The notes under the pieces were generated by a model that saw only the letters and a program-made list of their open reading frames with translations, was not told the DNA's origin and did not search any database. From Fibrobacteraceae bacterium (GTDB lineage Bacteria > Fibrobacterota > Fibrobacteria > Fibrobacterales > Fibrobacteraceae): 10,060 nucleotides of DNA. This document shows, in pieces, positions 1 through 5,734 of the stretch. The stretch spans positions 1-10,060 of the forward strand of contig JALNVO010000090.1 of NCBI GenBank assembly GCA_023231365.1. Reading direction: 5' to 3'. Every line of letters begins with the position of its first letter. Within the stretch, counting starts at the first letter, position 1. The position numbers and the translations under genes were made by a program.

Positions 1-2
1 CA

Positions 3-1436
3 ATTTATGCACTATTGGTAATCCTTCTTATTTTCCTTTTTTCCTATTCGCTATTTGGTGAAAAAATTTCCTACAACGACGGAGCGGGCTTCGACGGCGA
101 ATTCTATCGCAATGTAGCTCAAAATTTTTCAAGCGATATTCTCAATAATGGGTACGATAGTTTTAGGATACAAAGGATATTTCCTTTTTTTCTGCTCCAC
201 ATTTTTTATTCCATCTTTTCAATTCCGGCAACGCATCAGAATTTGCTCTATGGGATGGGATGCCTTCAATGCATCAATCTATTTTCTCTCATTTTCTTTT
301 TCTTCAAATTAGCAAAGCTTCTAAAATGGAGCGAGAACGTCATAGCGCTGCTTTTTGCCTGCCTCTTTTTCAACTATTACTTTTTAAAAAATTGCGGTTA
401 TGAACTTTTTCAAACAGATTCTTTTGCCATTAATTTATCTCTCATTTCCTATTACTTCCTCCTGCGGAAACAAGTCGCAGCCTCTTACATATCCGCCTTG
501 ATAGGATTTTTTACTTGGCCCACTATAACCACTATTTCTTGTATTTTAATTCTTTTTAATAAGCCAGTTTTGTATGATTTCCAAAAGGCCTCGTTTCCTT
601 TTAAAACAATTCTCCCCCTTTTGTATTTTGCAGGATTCTGCTTCATCTACTTCGCTTTGTACCTTTGCAAAAGGCAAGCCATATTTTCATCCATTCTCAT
701 GTTTCCTGCTCCTTTTTACTATCTCATCATTACAGCATCGATAACCGCACTCTTTCTATTTTTCTTCCTGAGAAAGATTTCCCTATCCTTCATTCCATCC
801 TATCGCGATTTTTTCAGTTGTCTAAAACCTAAAAAGTTCCTTCTTATATTAGCGTCCCTTTCCATTTTAAAATACGCATGCCACATTCTTTCCAATCAGG
901 AATTTTATTACAGCAGGACTCTCTTTGCCCTCCAAATATATCTCCGTCCTCTAAAATACCCTTTAGTATTCCTGGTCAATCATATCACCTATTGGGGTAT
1001 TTTCTTTATTCTCATCCTCTATTTTTTTCCTGATTTTTCTTCCGCTTTCATGAGTAAATCCCCAGGACACGTCATCGTTCTTTTCATTTTCCTGTTCTTC
1101 GCCCTAGATAGCGAAAGCCGACACATAAGTGCATTCGTCCCTCTGCTTTTGCCTTCTCTTGCCAATACGCTATCCCATATCCGCTTAAGCAAAAAATCGC
1201 TATGCGCCTTAATCACCTTACAATTGGCACTTTCACATTTTTATTACCCAATCAACGTCTCCGGCATCGAAAAGGCATTCGAAAACGGAGATTTCTTTAC
1301 ATTTCCCGCCCAGAGATATTTCATGAATTTCGGTCCATGGATGAATACAGAATCCTATCTATTTTGGTTGGCGACTTCCATTCTAGCAGCTTTTTTTACA
1401 ATCGCAATTTTAAAAAGAGCCTCAAAAAAGACTTAA
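3..1436 (+). CDS. Multi-pass membrane protein, possibly GT-C-type glycosyltransferase (5' end outside window)
   Basis: The frame is open to the window edge (codons I-Y-A-L precede the first possible TTG start at 15), and the first hydrophobic helix is already under way there, so the true start lies upstream. About 477 residues are visible, with roughly ten or more hydrophobic segments rich in Phe, Leu and Ile, and a basic tail (KRASKKT) after the last helix. After the first helix comes an acidic loop, YNDGAGFDGEFYRN, followed by FRIQRIFPFF. This recalls the DGxFY ... YRxxRxxxP pattern of many bacterial GT-C-like membrane proteins, in which an acidic residue in the first outer loop is catalytic. 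Near the end, DSESRHISAFVPLL resembles their conserved RH...P segment. The function is inferred from pattern only. Codon use is strongly AT-rich (TTT, ATT, TTA) and unlike fusA next door, so recent transfer or membrane-composition bias is possible. No strong terminator follows, only a T-run. Confidence 0.6.
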   Translation: MYALLVILLIFLFSYSLFGEKISYNDGAGFDGEFYRNVAQNFSSDILNNGYDSFRIQRIFPFFLLHIFYSIFSIPATHQNLLYGMGCLQCINLFSLIFFFFKLAKLLKWSENVIALLFACLFFNYYFLKNCGYELFQTDSFAINLSLISYYFLLRKQVAASYISALIGFFTWPTITTISCILILFNKPVLYDFQKASFPFKTILPLLYFAGFCFIYFALYLCKRQAIFSSILMFPAPFYYLIITASITALFLFFFLRKISLSFIPSYRDFFSCLKPKKFLLILASLSILKYACHILSNQEFYYSRTLFALQIYLRPLKYPLVFLVNHITYWGIFFILILYFFPDFSSAFMSKSPGHVIVLFIFLFFALDSESRHISAFVPLLLPSLANTLSHIRLSKKSLCALITLQLALSHFYYPINVSGIEKAFENGDFFTFPAQRYFMNFGPWMNTESYLFWLATSILAAFFTIAILKRASKKT

Positions 1437-1483
1437 AAACAGCCCACTCAATACAGAGACCTTGAGCCTCTTCTTTTTTTTTT

Positions 1484-1491
1484 CTATTTTG
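1484..1491 (+). promoter_or_regulatory. Candidate -10-like box for fusA
   Basis: CTATTTTG follows an eleven-T run (1473-1483) and lies 35 bases before the fusA ATG. It resembles the boxes in front of the other transcription units in this window. The T-run could also end transcription of the upstream gene, although the stem before it (GAG...CTC around 1456-1470) is weak. Confidence 0.35.
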
Positions 1492-1525
1492 CGCGCCAGT
1501 TTATCAATCTTCCCACGGATAAAAT

Positions 1526-3634
1526 ATGAACAACATTCACAATCATAGAAACATCGGTATCTCGGCCCATATAGACTCGGGCAAGACAACCCTCACAGAA
1601 CGCATTCTGTTCTACACAAAGAAAATTCACGCCATTCACGAAGTCCGTGGCAAGGACGGCGTGGGTGCTACTATGGACTCCATGGAACTCGAACGCGAAC
1701 GCGGCATCACCATTCAATCTGCTGCAACGCACGTTACCTGGAAAAACACCAATATCAACATCATCGATACACCGGGGCACGTTGACTTTACGATCGAAGT
1801 CGAACGTTCCCTCCGCGTGCTTGATGGGGCAATCCTCGTCCTCTGCGGCGTTGCAGGCGTTCAATCCCAATCCATTACCGTCGACCGCCAAATGCGCCGC
1901 TATCACGTGCCGCGCATCGCGTTCGTCAACAAGTGCGACCGCTCCGGTGCAAACCCGCTCCGCGTTGCCAAAATGCTCAAGGAAAAGCTCAACCACAAAC
2001 CTTGCGTCATGCAGCTCCCGATCGGGCTCGAAGACAAGCTTCAAGGCGTGGTCGACCTTATCAAGATGAAGGCTTTCTATTTCGAAGGTGAAGACGGTCA
2101 GGACATCCGCGAAACGGAAATTCCGGCAAACCTCAAGGACTTAGCCACGGAATACCGCACCAAGCTCGTTGACTGCTGCGCAGACTACAACGACGCCGTG
2201 ATGGAAAAGGCTATGGAAGGCGAATACAACGACATTCCAGAGGACCTCCTCAAGAGCACCATTCGCAAAGCCACCCTCAGTCTTGAAATCACCCCGGTAT
2301 TTATGGGTTCCGCTCATAAAAACATCGGTATTCAAAAGCTTCTTGACGGCGTAACCGATTACCTCCCAGATCCGACCGAAGTTAAAAACATAGCTTTGGA
2401 CGTCGATAACGAAGAAAAACAAGTTGAGCTCCTCGCCGAAGACAACAAACCGCTCGTCTGCTACGCGTTCAAGCTCGTGAACGACCGGTATGGTCAGCTC
2501 ACTTACATCCGTATTTACCAAGGCTCCATCAAAAAAGGAGACTCCATTTACAATATGGCTACGGGCAAGAAAGTCGGCGTAGGCCGTCTCGTCCGTATGC
2601 ACGCTGATGAAATGGAAGACATCACCGAAGCCGGCGCTGGCGATATTGTAGCTCTGTTCGGCATTGATTGCGCTTCCGGCACGACCTTCACTGACGGCTC
2701 GCTCCACTACAACATGACTTCTATGCACGTGCCGAATCCGGTTATCGAGCTCGTTATCGAAGCCAAGAACCGCGACGACCTTGCCAACCTTTCCAAAGCC
2801 CTCAACCGCTTCACCAAAGAAGATCCCACCTTCCAAGTCTATGTCGACAAGGAAAGCGGACAAACAGTCATCAAGGGTATGGGCGAACTTCACTTGAACG
2901 TGTACATCGAACGTATGCGCCGTGAATACAAAGTGGACGTCCAGACTGGAGCCCCTCAGGTGGCTTACCGCGAAACAATTACCCGCGCATCCAAGTTCGA
3001 CTATACTCATAAGAAGCAAACCGGCGGTTCGGGTCAGTTCGCTAAGGTCGTAGGAGAAATGCGCCCGATGGTCGTCGAAGGCGATGCGGAAAACACATAC
3101 AAATTCATCAACTCCGTCGTCGGCGGGCGTATTCCTAAGGAATACATCCCATCTTGCGATAAAGGATTCCAGAGCTGCATGGAAGCGGGATCTCTCATCG
3201 GATTCCCTGTTGTCGGCATTGAAATGGACCTCCAGGATGGCGCTTACCACGAAGTCGACTCCTCCGATATGGCGTTCCAAATTTGCGCCCGCATGGCTTT
3301 CCGCCAAGCTTTTGAAAAAGCCGGAGCTCAGATTCTCGAACCGATTATGAAAGTTGAAGTCCAGACCCCGACCGAATTCCAGGGCGCTGTCGTCGGCAAC
3401 CTCTCCCAGCGTCGCGGAAGCATCGTCGGCACGAGCGAAGATGTCGGTGAAACGACTATTGAAGCAGAAGTCCCGCTTTCCGAAATGTTCGGTTATGCAA
3501 CGGATCTCCGTTCTATGACACAAGGAAAGGCTGAGTTTACAATGGAATTTAAGAAGTACTCTCCAGTACCTCGCAATATCCAAGAAGAACTCATCAAGAA
3601 GTACGGAGACAAGGCGAAAGGCGCCCAGCGCTAA
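1526..3634 (+). CDS. fusA: Translation elongation factor G, mtEFG1/spdEFG1-like type
   Basis: 702 residues, full length for EF-G, the GTPase that drives ribosomal translocation. The GTP-binding motifs are all present: AHIDSGKT (14-21), RGIT (59-62), DTPGH (81-85) and NKCD (135-138, with Cys where Leu or Met is usual). Domain II follows the G domain, then domain III. Domain IV starts near YRETITRASKFDYTHKKQTG, and the end is a typical domain V with a basic tail. Ser in place of Ala in the P-loop and the switch-I stretch VRGKDGVGATMDSMELE match mitochondrial EFG1 and the related bacterial spdEFG1 group better than the usual bacterial EF-G, as I remember those families. The ATG at 1526 starts the conserved N-terminus directly, with no strong Shine-Dalgarno before it. 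The gene stands alone, ended by the terminator at 3655. Its balanced, C-rich codon use contrasts with the AT-rich upstream gene. Confidence 0.96.
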   Translation: MNNIHNHRNIGISAHIDSGKTTLTERILFYTKKIHAIHEVRGKDGVGATMDSMELERERGITIQSAATHVTWKNTNINIIDTPGHVDFTIEVERSLRVLDGAILVLCGVAGVQSQSITVDRQMRRYHVPRIAFVNKCDRSGANPLRVAKMLKEKLNHKPCVMQLPIGLEDKLQGVVDLIKMKAFYFEGEDGQDIRETEIPANLKDLATEYRTKLVDCCADYNDAVMEKAMEGEYNDIPEDLLKSTIRKATLSLEITPVFMGSAHKNIGIQKLLDGVTDYLPDPTEVKNIALDVDNEEKQVELLAEDNKPLVCYAFKLVNDRYGQLTYIRIYQGSIKKGDSIYNMATGKKVGVGRLVRMHADEMEDITEAGAGDIVALFGIDCASGTTFTDGSLHYNMTSMHVPNPVIELVIEAKNRDDLANLSKALNRFTKEDPTFQVYVDKESGQTVIKGMGELHLNVYIERMRREYKVDVQTGAPQVAYRETITRASKFDYTHKKQTGGSGQFAKVVGEMRPMVVEGDAENTYKFINSVVGGRIPKEYIPSCDKGFQSCMEAGSLIGFPVVGIEMDLQDGAYHEVDSSDMAFQICARMAFRQAFEKAGAQILEPIMKVEVQTPTEFQGAVVGNLSQRRGSIVGTSEDVGETTIEAEVPLSEMFGYATDLRSMTQGKAEFTMEFKKYSPVPRNIQEELIKKYGDKAKGAQR

Positions 3635-3654
3635 TTTTCAAACCTTTTGTTTTC

Positions 3655-3688
3655 AAAAGACGGTTCCATGGGAACCGTCTTTTTTTTC
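3655..3688 (+). terminator. Rho-independent terminator of fusA
   Basis: A perfect stem AAAAGACGGTTCC / GGAACCGTCTTTT with the loop ATG is followed by a run of Ts. It lies 20 bases after the fusA stop codon. Confidence 0.92.
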
Positions 3689-3733
3689 GTATGGATTCCT
3701 ACCGGACTCGCAGGAGGCTTGAATCCATACGAA
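3686..3733. repeat. 13-bp perfect inverted repeat
   Basis: TTCGTATGGATTC (3686-3698) and its exact reverse complement GAATCCATACGAA (3721-3733) flank a 22-base spacer. It starts where the fusA terminator ends and is not followed by a T-run in the fusA direction. Read on the minus strand, it is followed by the A-run of the fusA terminator, so it is not a clear terminator either way. It is the first of three palindromic structures in a row. Confidence 0.8.
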
Positions 3734-3736
3734 GAA

Positions 3737-3762
3737 GGGCGCAAAGCGAATGCTTTGCGCCC
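3737..3762. repeat. 11-bp perfect hairpin
   Basis: GGGCGCAAAGC (3737-3747), loop GAAT, GCTTTGCGCCC (3752-3762). The stem is very stable and GC-rich, with no adjoining T-run on the plus strand and only TTCTTC on the minus strand. It sits between the 13-bp inverted repeat and the long nested hairpin. Confidence 0.8.
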
Positions 3763-3782
3763 TTGGAGGATGATCAATGAAA

Positions 3783-3861
3783 TGGAACCTACATCGTTCG
3801 CCCTACCCACGGTTTGCTCCAGCATCCCTTCGCTAAACCAAGGCGGACGAGGCAGGTCCCA
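3783..3861. repeat. Long nested hairpin: structured RNA or palindromic repeat candidate
   Basis: Three stems nest inside one another. TGGAACC (3783-3789) faces GGTCCCA (3855-3861) with one non-Watson-Crick pair. TCGTTCGCC (3794-3802) faces GGCGGACGA (3842-3850) with one U-G pair on the plus strand. GGTTTGC (3811-3817) faces GCTAAACC (3832-3839) with one bulged base. Either strand could fold, because each stem's imperfect pair is a wobble on one strand or the other. It could be a REP/BIME-like palindrome, a small non-autonomous element or a noncoding RNA. The open minus-strand frame across it is probably a by-product of this composition. Confidence 0.55.
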
Positions 3862-3914
3862 CAACAATAATCTACTACATCAAAATTTCAAATGCAATCG
3901 TTTTTTTCCCACCA

Positions 3915-4469
3915 TTAGATCAACTCGGAACATTTCAAAAAGGAATTATCTATTCGAGAATAGTCGCCCACCACCCCTAAAGGCGATAAAGCAGCCAACT
4001 CCTGAACGGAACTCCCTTTTTTTCGTTCAAGTCTGGTGGATTGATTACCGGCTACCATTGGGCCAGTAAATTCTTCCGCTGTCAGTCTTTCACTGATGTC
4101 GTGTCTCCTGTCCCGAATATACTTCTGGATCGTCGCCGTATTGAGGCCAAGCGTGTTCACATAGCATCCCGCGAACGAGAAATGCCTGCTTCCGAATTTG
4201 TACTTCAGATTTGCATGACTTTCAAAGATCATCATTGAAGACTTCCCTTTCATATAACCCATTACTAACGAAATGGAATACTTCGGTGGAACGGATACAA
4301 ACAAATGAACACAGTCGCTCATCGTGTTTCCCTCGATGATTGTCGGTAAATAGACCCGCAACTGGCGATGGACCTTCTTGCGGAGACATTTTGGGATGAA
4401 TCCCAGATGGTGCTTGCAAGCCCATTTCGTATGAGCAAAGCTTTCTGCCGCAAAGGATGTTCCTTTTAT
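3915..4469 (-). pseudogene. tnpA: Decayed IS200-type transposase (TnpA, Y1 HUH family)
   Basis: TnpA of IS200/IS605 elements cuts and rejoins single-stranded DNA through a catalytic Tyr and a His-x-His metal site. One open minus-strand frame from about 4469 reads SFAHTKWACKH and FIPKCLRKK, the usual TnpA N-terminus, then VHLFVSVPPKYS, VMGYMKGKSSMMIFE and YVNTLGLNTATIQKYI. The Tyr of QKYI (codon 4119-4121) is the probable nucleophile and is kept. The damage is clear. The likely start codon is ATA (4467-4469). About 15 residues are missing between LRVYL and IIEGN. The first His of the His-x-His site is Cys (codon 4311-4313, SDCVHLF). The Trp expected before GYYV is lost (FSFAGCYV). The frame runs about 45 codons past the usual TnpA end to the stop at 3915. 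A small hairpin at 4460-4474 (TTCCT/AGGAA) lies at the presumed start. It should be inactive. Confidence 0.78.
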
Positions 4470-4530
4470 AGGAATGGATTAGACAACCGAAAGATTCTAT
4501 TTGAGGAAAAAATTTTCCCCTTTCTTATAC

Positions 4531-4843
4531 TTAAGCGTTGAACCCCACCCGCATAGCCGGAGGTCCTTCATATACGGGAGAAACCCTAGGACCTAGCCAA
4601 GCCTCACGTCGAATAGGTCGATCTGCCATCTGCGTAAGGTCCTTATTGGCACGCCCGACACGGAAAACGTAGGCATCGATGATATGAATTTGTTTTCATT
4701 CGCAAAACTCACGGAATATGCCGTGGGTTTCACAGCGTCTGTCCCCGAAGAATGCTTTTCGCCTGAACTCTCGAGTAAAGACGATTGTGATATTTACAGT
4801 TCTAGCTCGTACGAGCCAGCGCTTCTAAAAAGTCCGCTGTCAT
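4531..4843 (-). pseudogene. Internally deleted IS200/IS605 remnant: tnpA start joined to a tnpB-like tail
   Basis: From ATG at 4843 the frame reads MTADFLEALARTS, stop, NTVNITIVFTREFRRKAFF, then GIFREFCE, stop, KQIHIIDAYV. This matches the first ~60 residues of IS200-type TnpA, for example the pattern RTKWNCKYHIVF..KYRRKVFF...LCEWK. Both in-frame stops, TAG (4802-4804) and TGA (4696-4698), stand exactly where the family has Trp (TGG). After DAYV (about 4666) the expected DHxHM metal site never appears. The frame continues as RVGRANKDLTQMADRPIRRE and ends EGPPAMRVGFNA at 4531. This resembles the variable C-terminal tail of TnpB, and the DNA ends GGGTTCAAC, like right ends of IS605 elements that carry tnpB. 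I infer a deletion that removed most of tnpA and tnpB but kept both ends. The TnpA part is fairly sure; the TnpB assignment is tentative. Confidence 0.62.
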
Positions 4844-4939
4844 AACGCAACTTGCAGGGCTTTGTATTTTCCCGTCTGGAATTACTTGATTATGCGATAG
4901 AGTCGGCAGACCACTGGACTTGCAGGTGGTTTTGAATAT

Positions 4940-4964
4940 CAAAAAAAGCCGCTTGACGCGGCTT
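4940..4964 (-). terminator. Rho-independent terminator of tRNA-Arg
   Basis: Read on the minus strand: AAGCCGC, loop GTCAA, GCGGCTT, then a run of Ts (the A-run at 4941-4947). It lies just after the 3' end of the tRNA. Confidence 0.88.
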
Positions 4965-4967
4965 AAG

Positions 4968-5041
4968 TACCTCCTGTGCGAATCGAACGCGCGACCCATT
5001 GCTTAGAAGGCAATTGCTCTATCCAACTGAGCTAAGGAGGC
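4968..5041 (-). tRNA. tRNA-Arg, anticodon TCT (UCU)
   Basis: The 74-base cloverleaf reads: acceptor GCCTCCT/AGGAGGT, D-arm GCTC-AGTTGGATA-GAGC, anticodon arm ATTGC-CTTCTAA-GCAAT with anticodon TCT, and T-arm with the loop TTCGATT. It decodes AGA and AGG. No CCA is encoded after the discriminator A (the next bases are CTT), so CCA must be added by enzyme. Two weaknesses show: G1 faces U72 at the acceptor end, and the T-stem has one C-A mismatch (GCGCG against CGCAC). The rest is regular and a terminator follows, so it is probably functional. Mobile-element remnants begin just downstream of its terminator. Confidence 0.93.
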
Positions 5042-5047
5042 AGGTGG

Positions 5048-5058
5048 CCCAAAATTAG
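5048..5058 (-). promoter_or_regulatory. Candidate -10-like box for tRNA-Arg
   Basis: On the minus strand, CTAATTTTGGG follows TTTTTG and lies about seven bases before the mature tRNA 5' end. It contains an exact TAnnTTTG match, the Bacteroidota -7 consensus. Confidence 0.4.
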
Positions 5059-5091
5059 CAAAAATTTTAGACTTTTCCGTGATCGACTAAT

Positions 5092-5099
5092 CTATATTG
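5092..5099 (+). promoter_or_regulatory. Candidate -10-like box for the HD-domain gene
   Basis: CTATATTG lies 31 bases before the ATG at 5130, divergent from the tRNA promoter in the same 88-base gap. No convincing -35 hexamer is seen. An AGAGGA ribosome-binding site follows at 5119-5124. Confidence 0.4.
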
Positions 5100-5129
5100 T
5101 GTATATAAAACCATTTTTAGAGGATTGAC

Positions 5130-5654
5130 ATGTTTACCTATAATGATGCGCTCGCTATTGCTACCAAAGCTCACCAAGGACAAACCGATAAAATAGGGAG
5201 TCCTTATATTGAGCATTTGAAAGCTGTCGCACAAGCGTTGAAAGAACGCGGCGCAGATGAAAAGACTCAGATTGTCGCAATGCTCGAAGATACTATGGGC
5301 GAATCTACAGCCTATACGAAAGAAAAACTCTCAGAACTTGGCGTTCCTAATGAAATCCTAGATATCCTAGCCCTCCTCACCCACCATAAAGATCAGGCAT
5401 TTATTGACGATTGCAGCTGTAAACTAATGGCCGAAGCGGTGCCCGCCGAAGAAGCAACCTATGAAGCCCGCGAAAAAGAATTTTTGCACTACATCAGCCG
5501 AGTCAAACAAAATCCGATAGCAAAAGCAGTCAAGATTGAAGCACTCAAACGCCAACTCGACGAGAACTTCATCCCCAAGAACGAGCGCCGCGAACTTAAG
5601 ACAAAGTTCCGCATCCGAAAGTATCAGAAGGCCATAGAGTCTCTAGAGAAATAA
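5130..5654 (+). CDS. Small HD-domain protein, ppGpp-hydrolase-like, catalytic site degenerate
   Basis: 174 residues. The N-terminus ALAIATKAHQGQTDKIGSPYIEHLKAVAQ is the typical opening of small RelA/SpoT-type HD hydrolases (Mesh1-like), which remove pyrophosphate from ppGpp or act on related nucleotides. His15 (AHQGQ) and His29 (YIEH) are kept. The defining His-Asp pair, normally LLHDxxED, here reads MLEDTMGES (Glu53-Asp54), and the final metal Asp of the VKLADL motif is replaced in VKIEALKRQLDE (Ala138). Between the LTHH segment (82-86) and HYISRVKQNPIAKAVK there is an insertion of about 30 mostly acidic residues. The protein is therefore probably a non-hydrolytic binding or regulatory relative, or an enzyme with altered metal use. 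AGAGGA seven or so bases before the ATG supports the start. It is a single-gene unit, divergent from tRNA-Arg and ended by the terminator at 5658. Confidence 0.8.
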   Translation: MFTYNDALAIATKAHQGQTDKIGSPYIEHLKAVAQALKERGADEKTQIVAMLEDTMGESTAYTKEKLSELGVPNEILDILALLTHHKDQAFIDDCSCKLMAEAVPAEEATYEAREKEFLHYISRVKQNPIAKAVKIEALKRQLDENFIPKNERRELKTKFRIRKYQKAIESLEK

Positions 5655-5657
5655 CCC

Positions 5658-5686
5658 AAAGCCCCCTAAAAGGGGCTTTCTTTTTT
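5658..5686 (+). terminator. Rho-independent terminator of the HD-domain gene
   Basis: AAAGCCCC, loop CTAAAA, GGGGCTTT, then C and six Ts. It begins four bases after the stop codon. Its T-run directly abuts the presumed serC promoter box. Confidence 0.9.
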
Positions 5687-5696
5687 CTACATTTAG
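5687..5696 (+). promoter_or_regulatory. Candidate -10-like box for serC
   Basis: CTACATTTAG follows the T-run of the upstream terminator and lies 38 bases before the serC ATG. It matches the box pattern seen before the other units. Confidence 0.4.
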
Positions 5697-5734
5697 CATG
5701 CCTTTTAAAACAAAACTTAAAAAGGACTATTGCA

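Noticed and set aside
2141..3583. Long minus-strand open frame of 480 codons
   Set aside because: It is a shadow of fusA caused by its codon bias; the plus-strand protein is certain.
3655..3861. CRISPR array
   Set aside because: The repeats are inverted and each different; there are no regularly spaced direct repeats.
3631..3867. Minus-strand frame of 78 codons (MLWDLPRPPWFSEGM...)
   Set aside because: It consists almost wholly of hairpin sequence and runs through the fusA terminator; it has no recognisable domain.
4597..4846. Plus-strand open frame including a 53-residue peptide from ATG 4684 (MNLFSFAKLTEYAVGF..., SSSSYEP)
   Set aside because: It is antisense to the IS605 remnant, whose minus-strand translation clearly resembles TnpA; the Ser run is a by-product.
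4802..4999. Minus-strand frame of 65 codons ending at 4802
   Set aside because: Its first half lies in the tRNA gene and terminator; only the last 13 residues, from ATG 4843, belong to the TnpA remnant.
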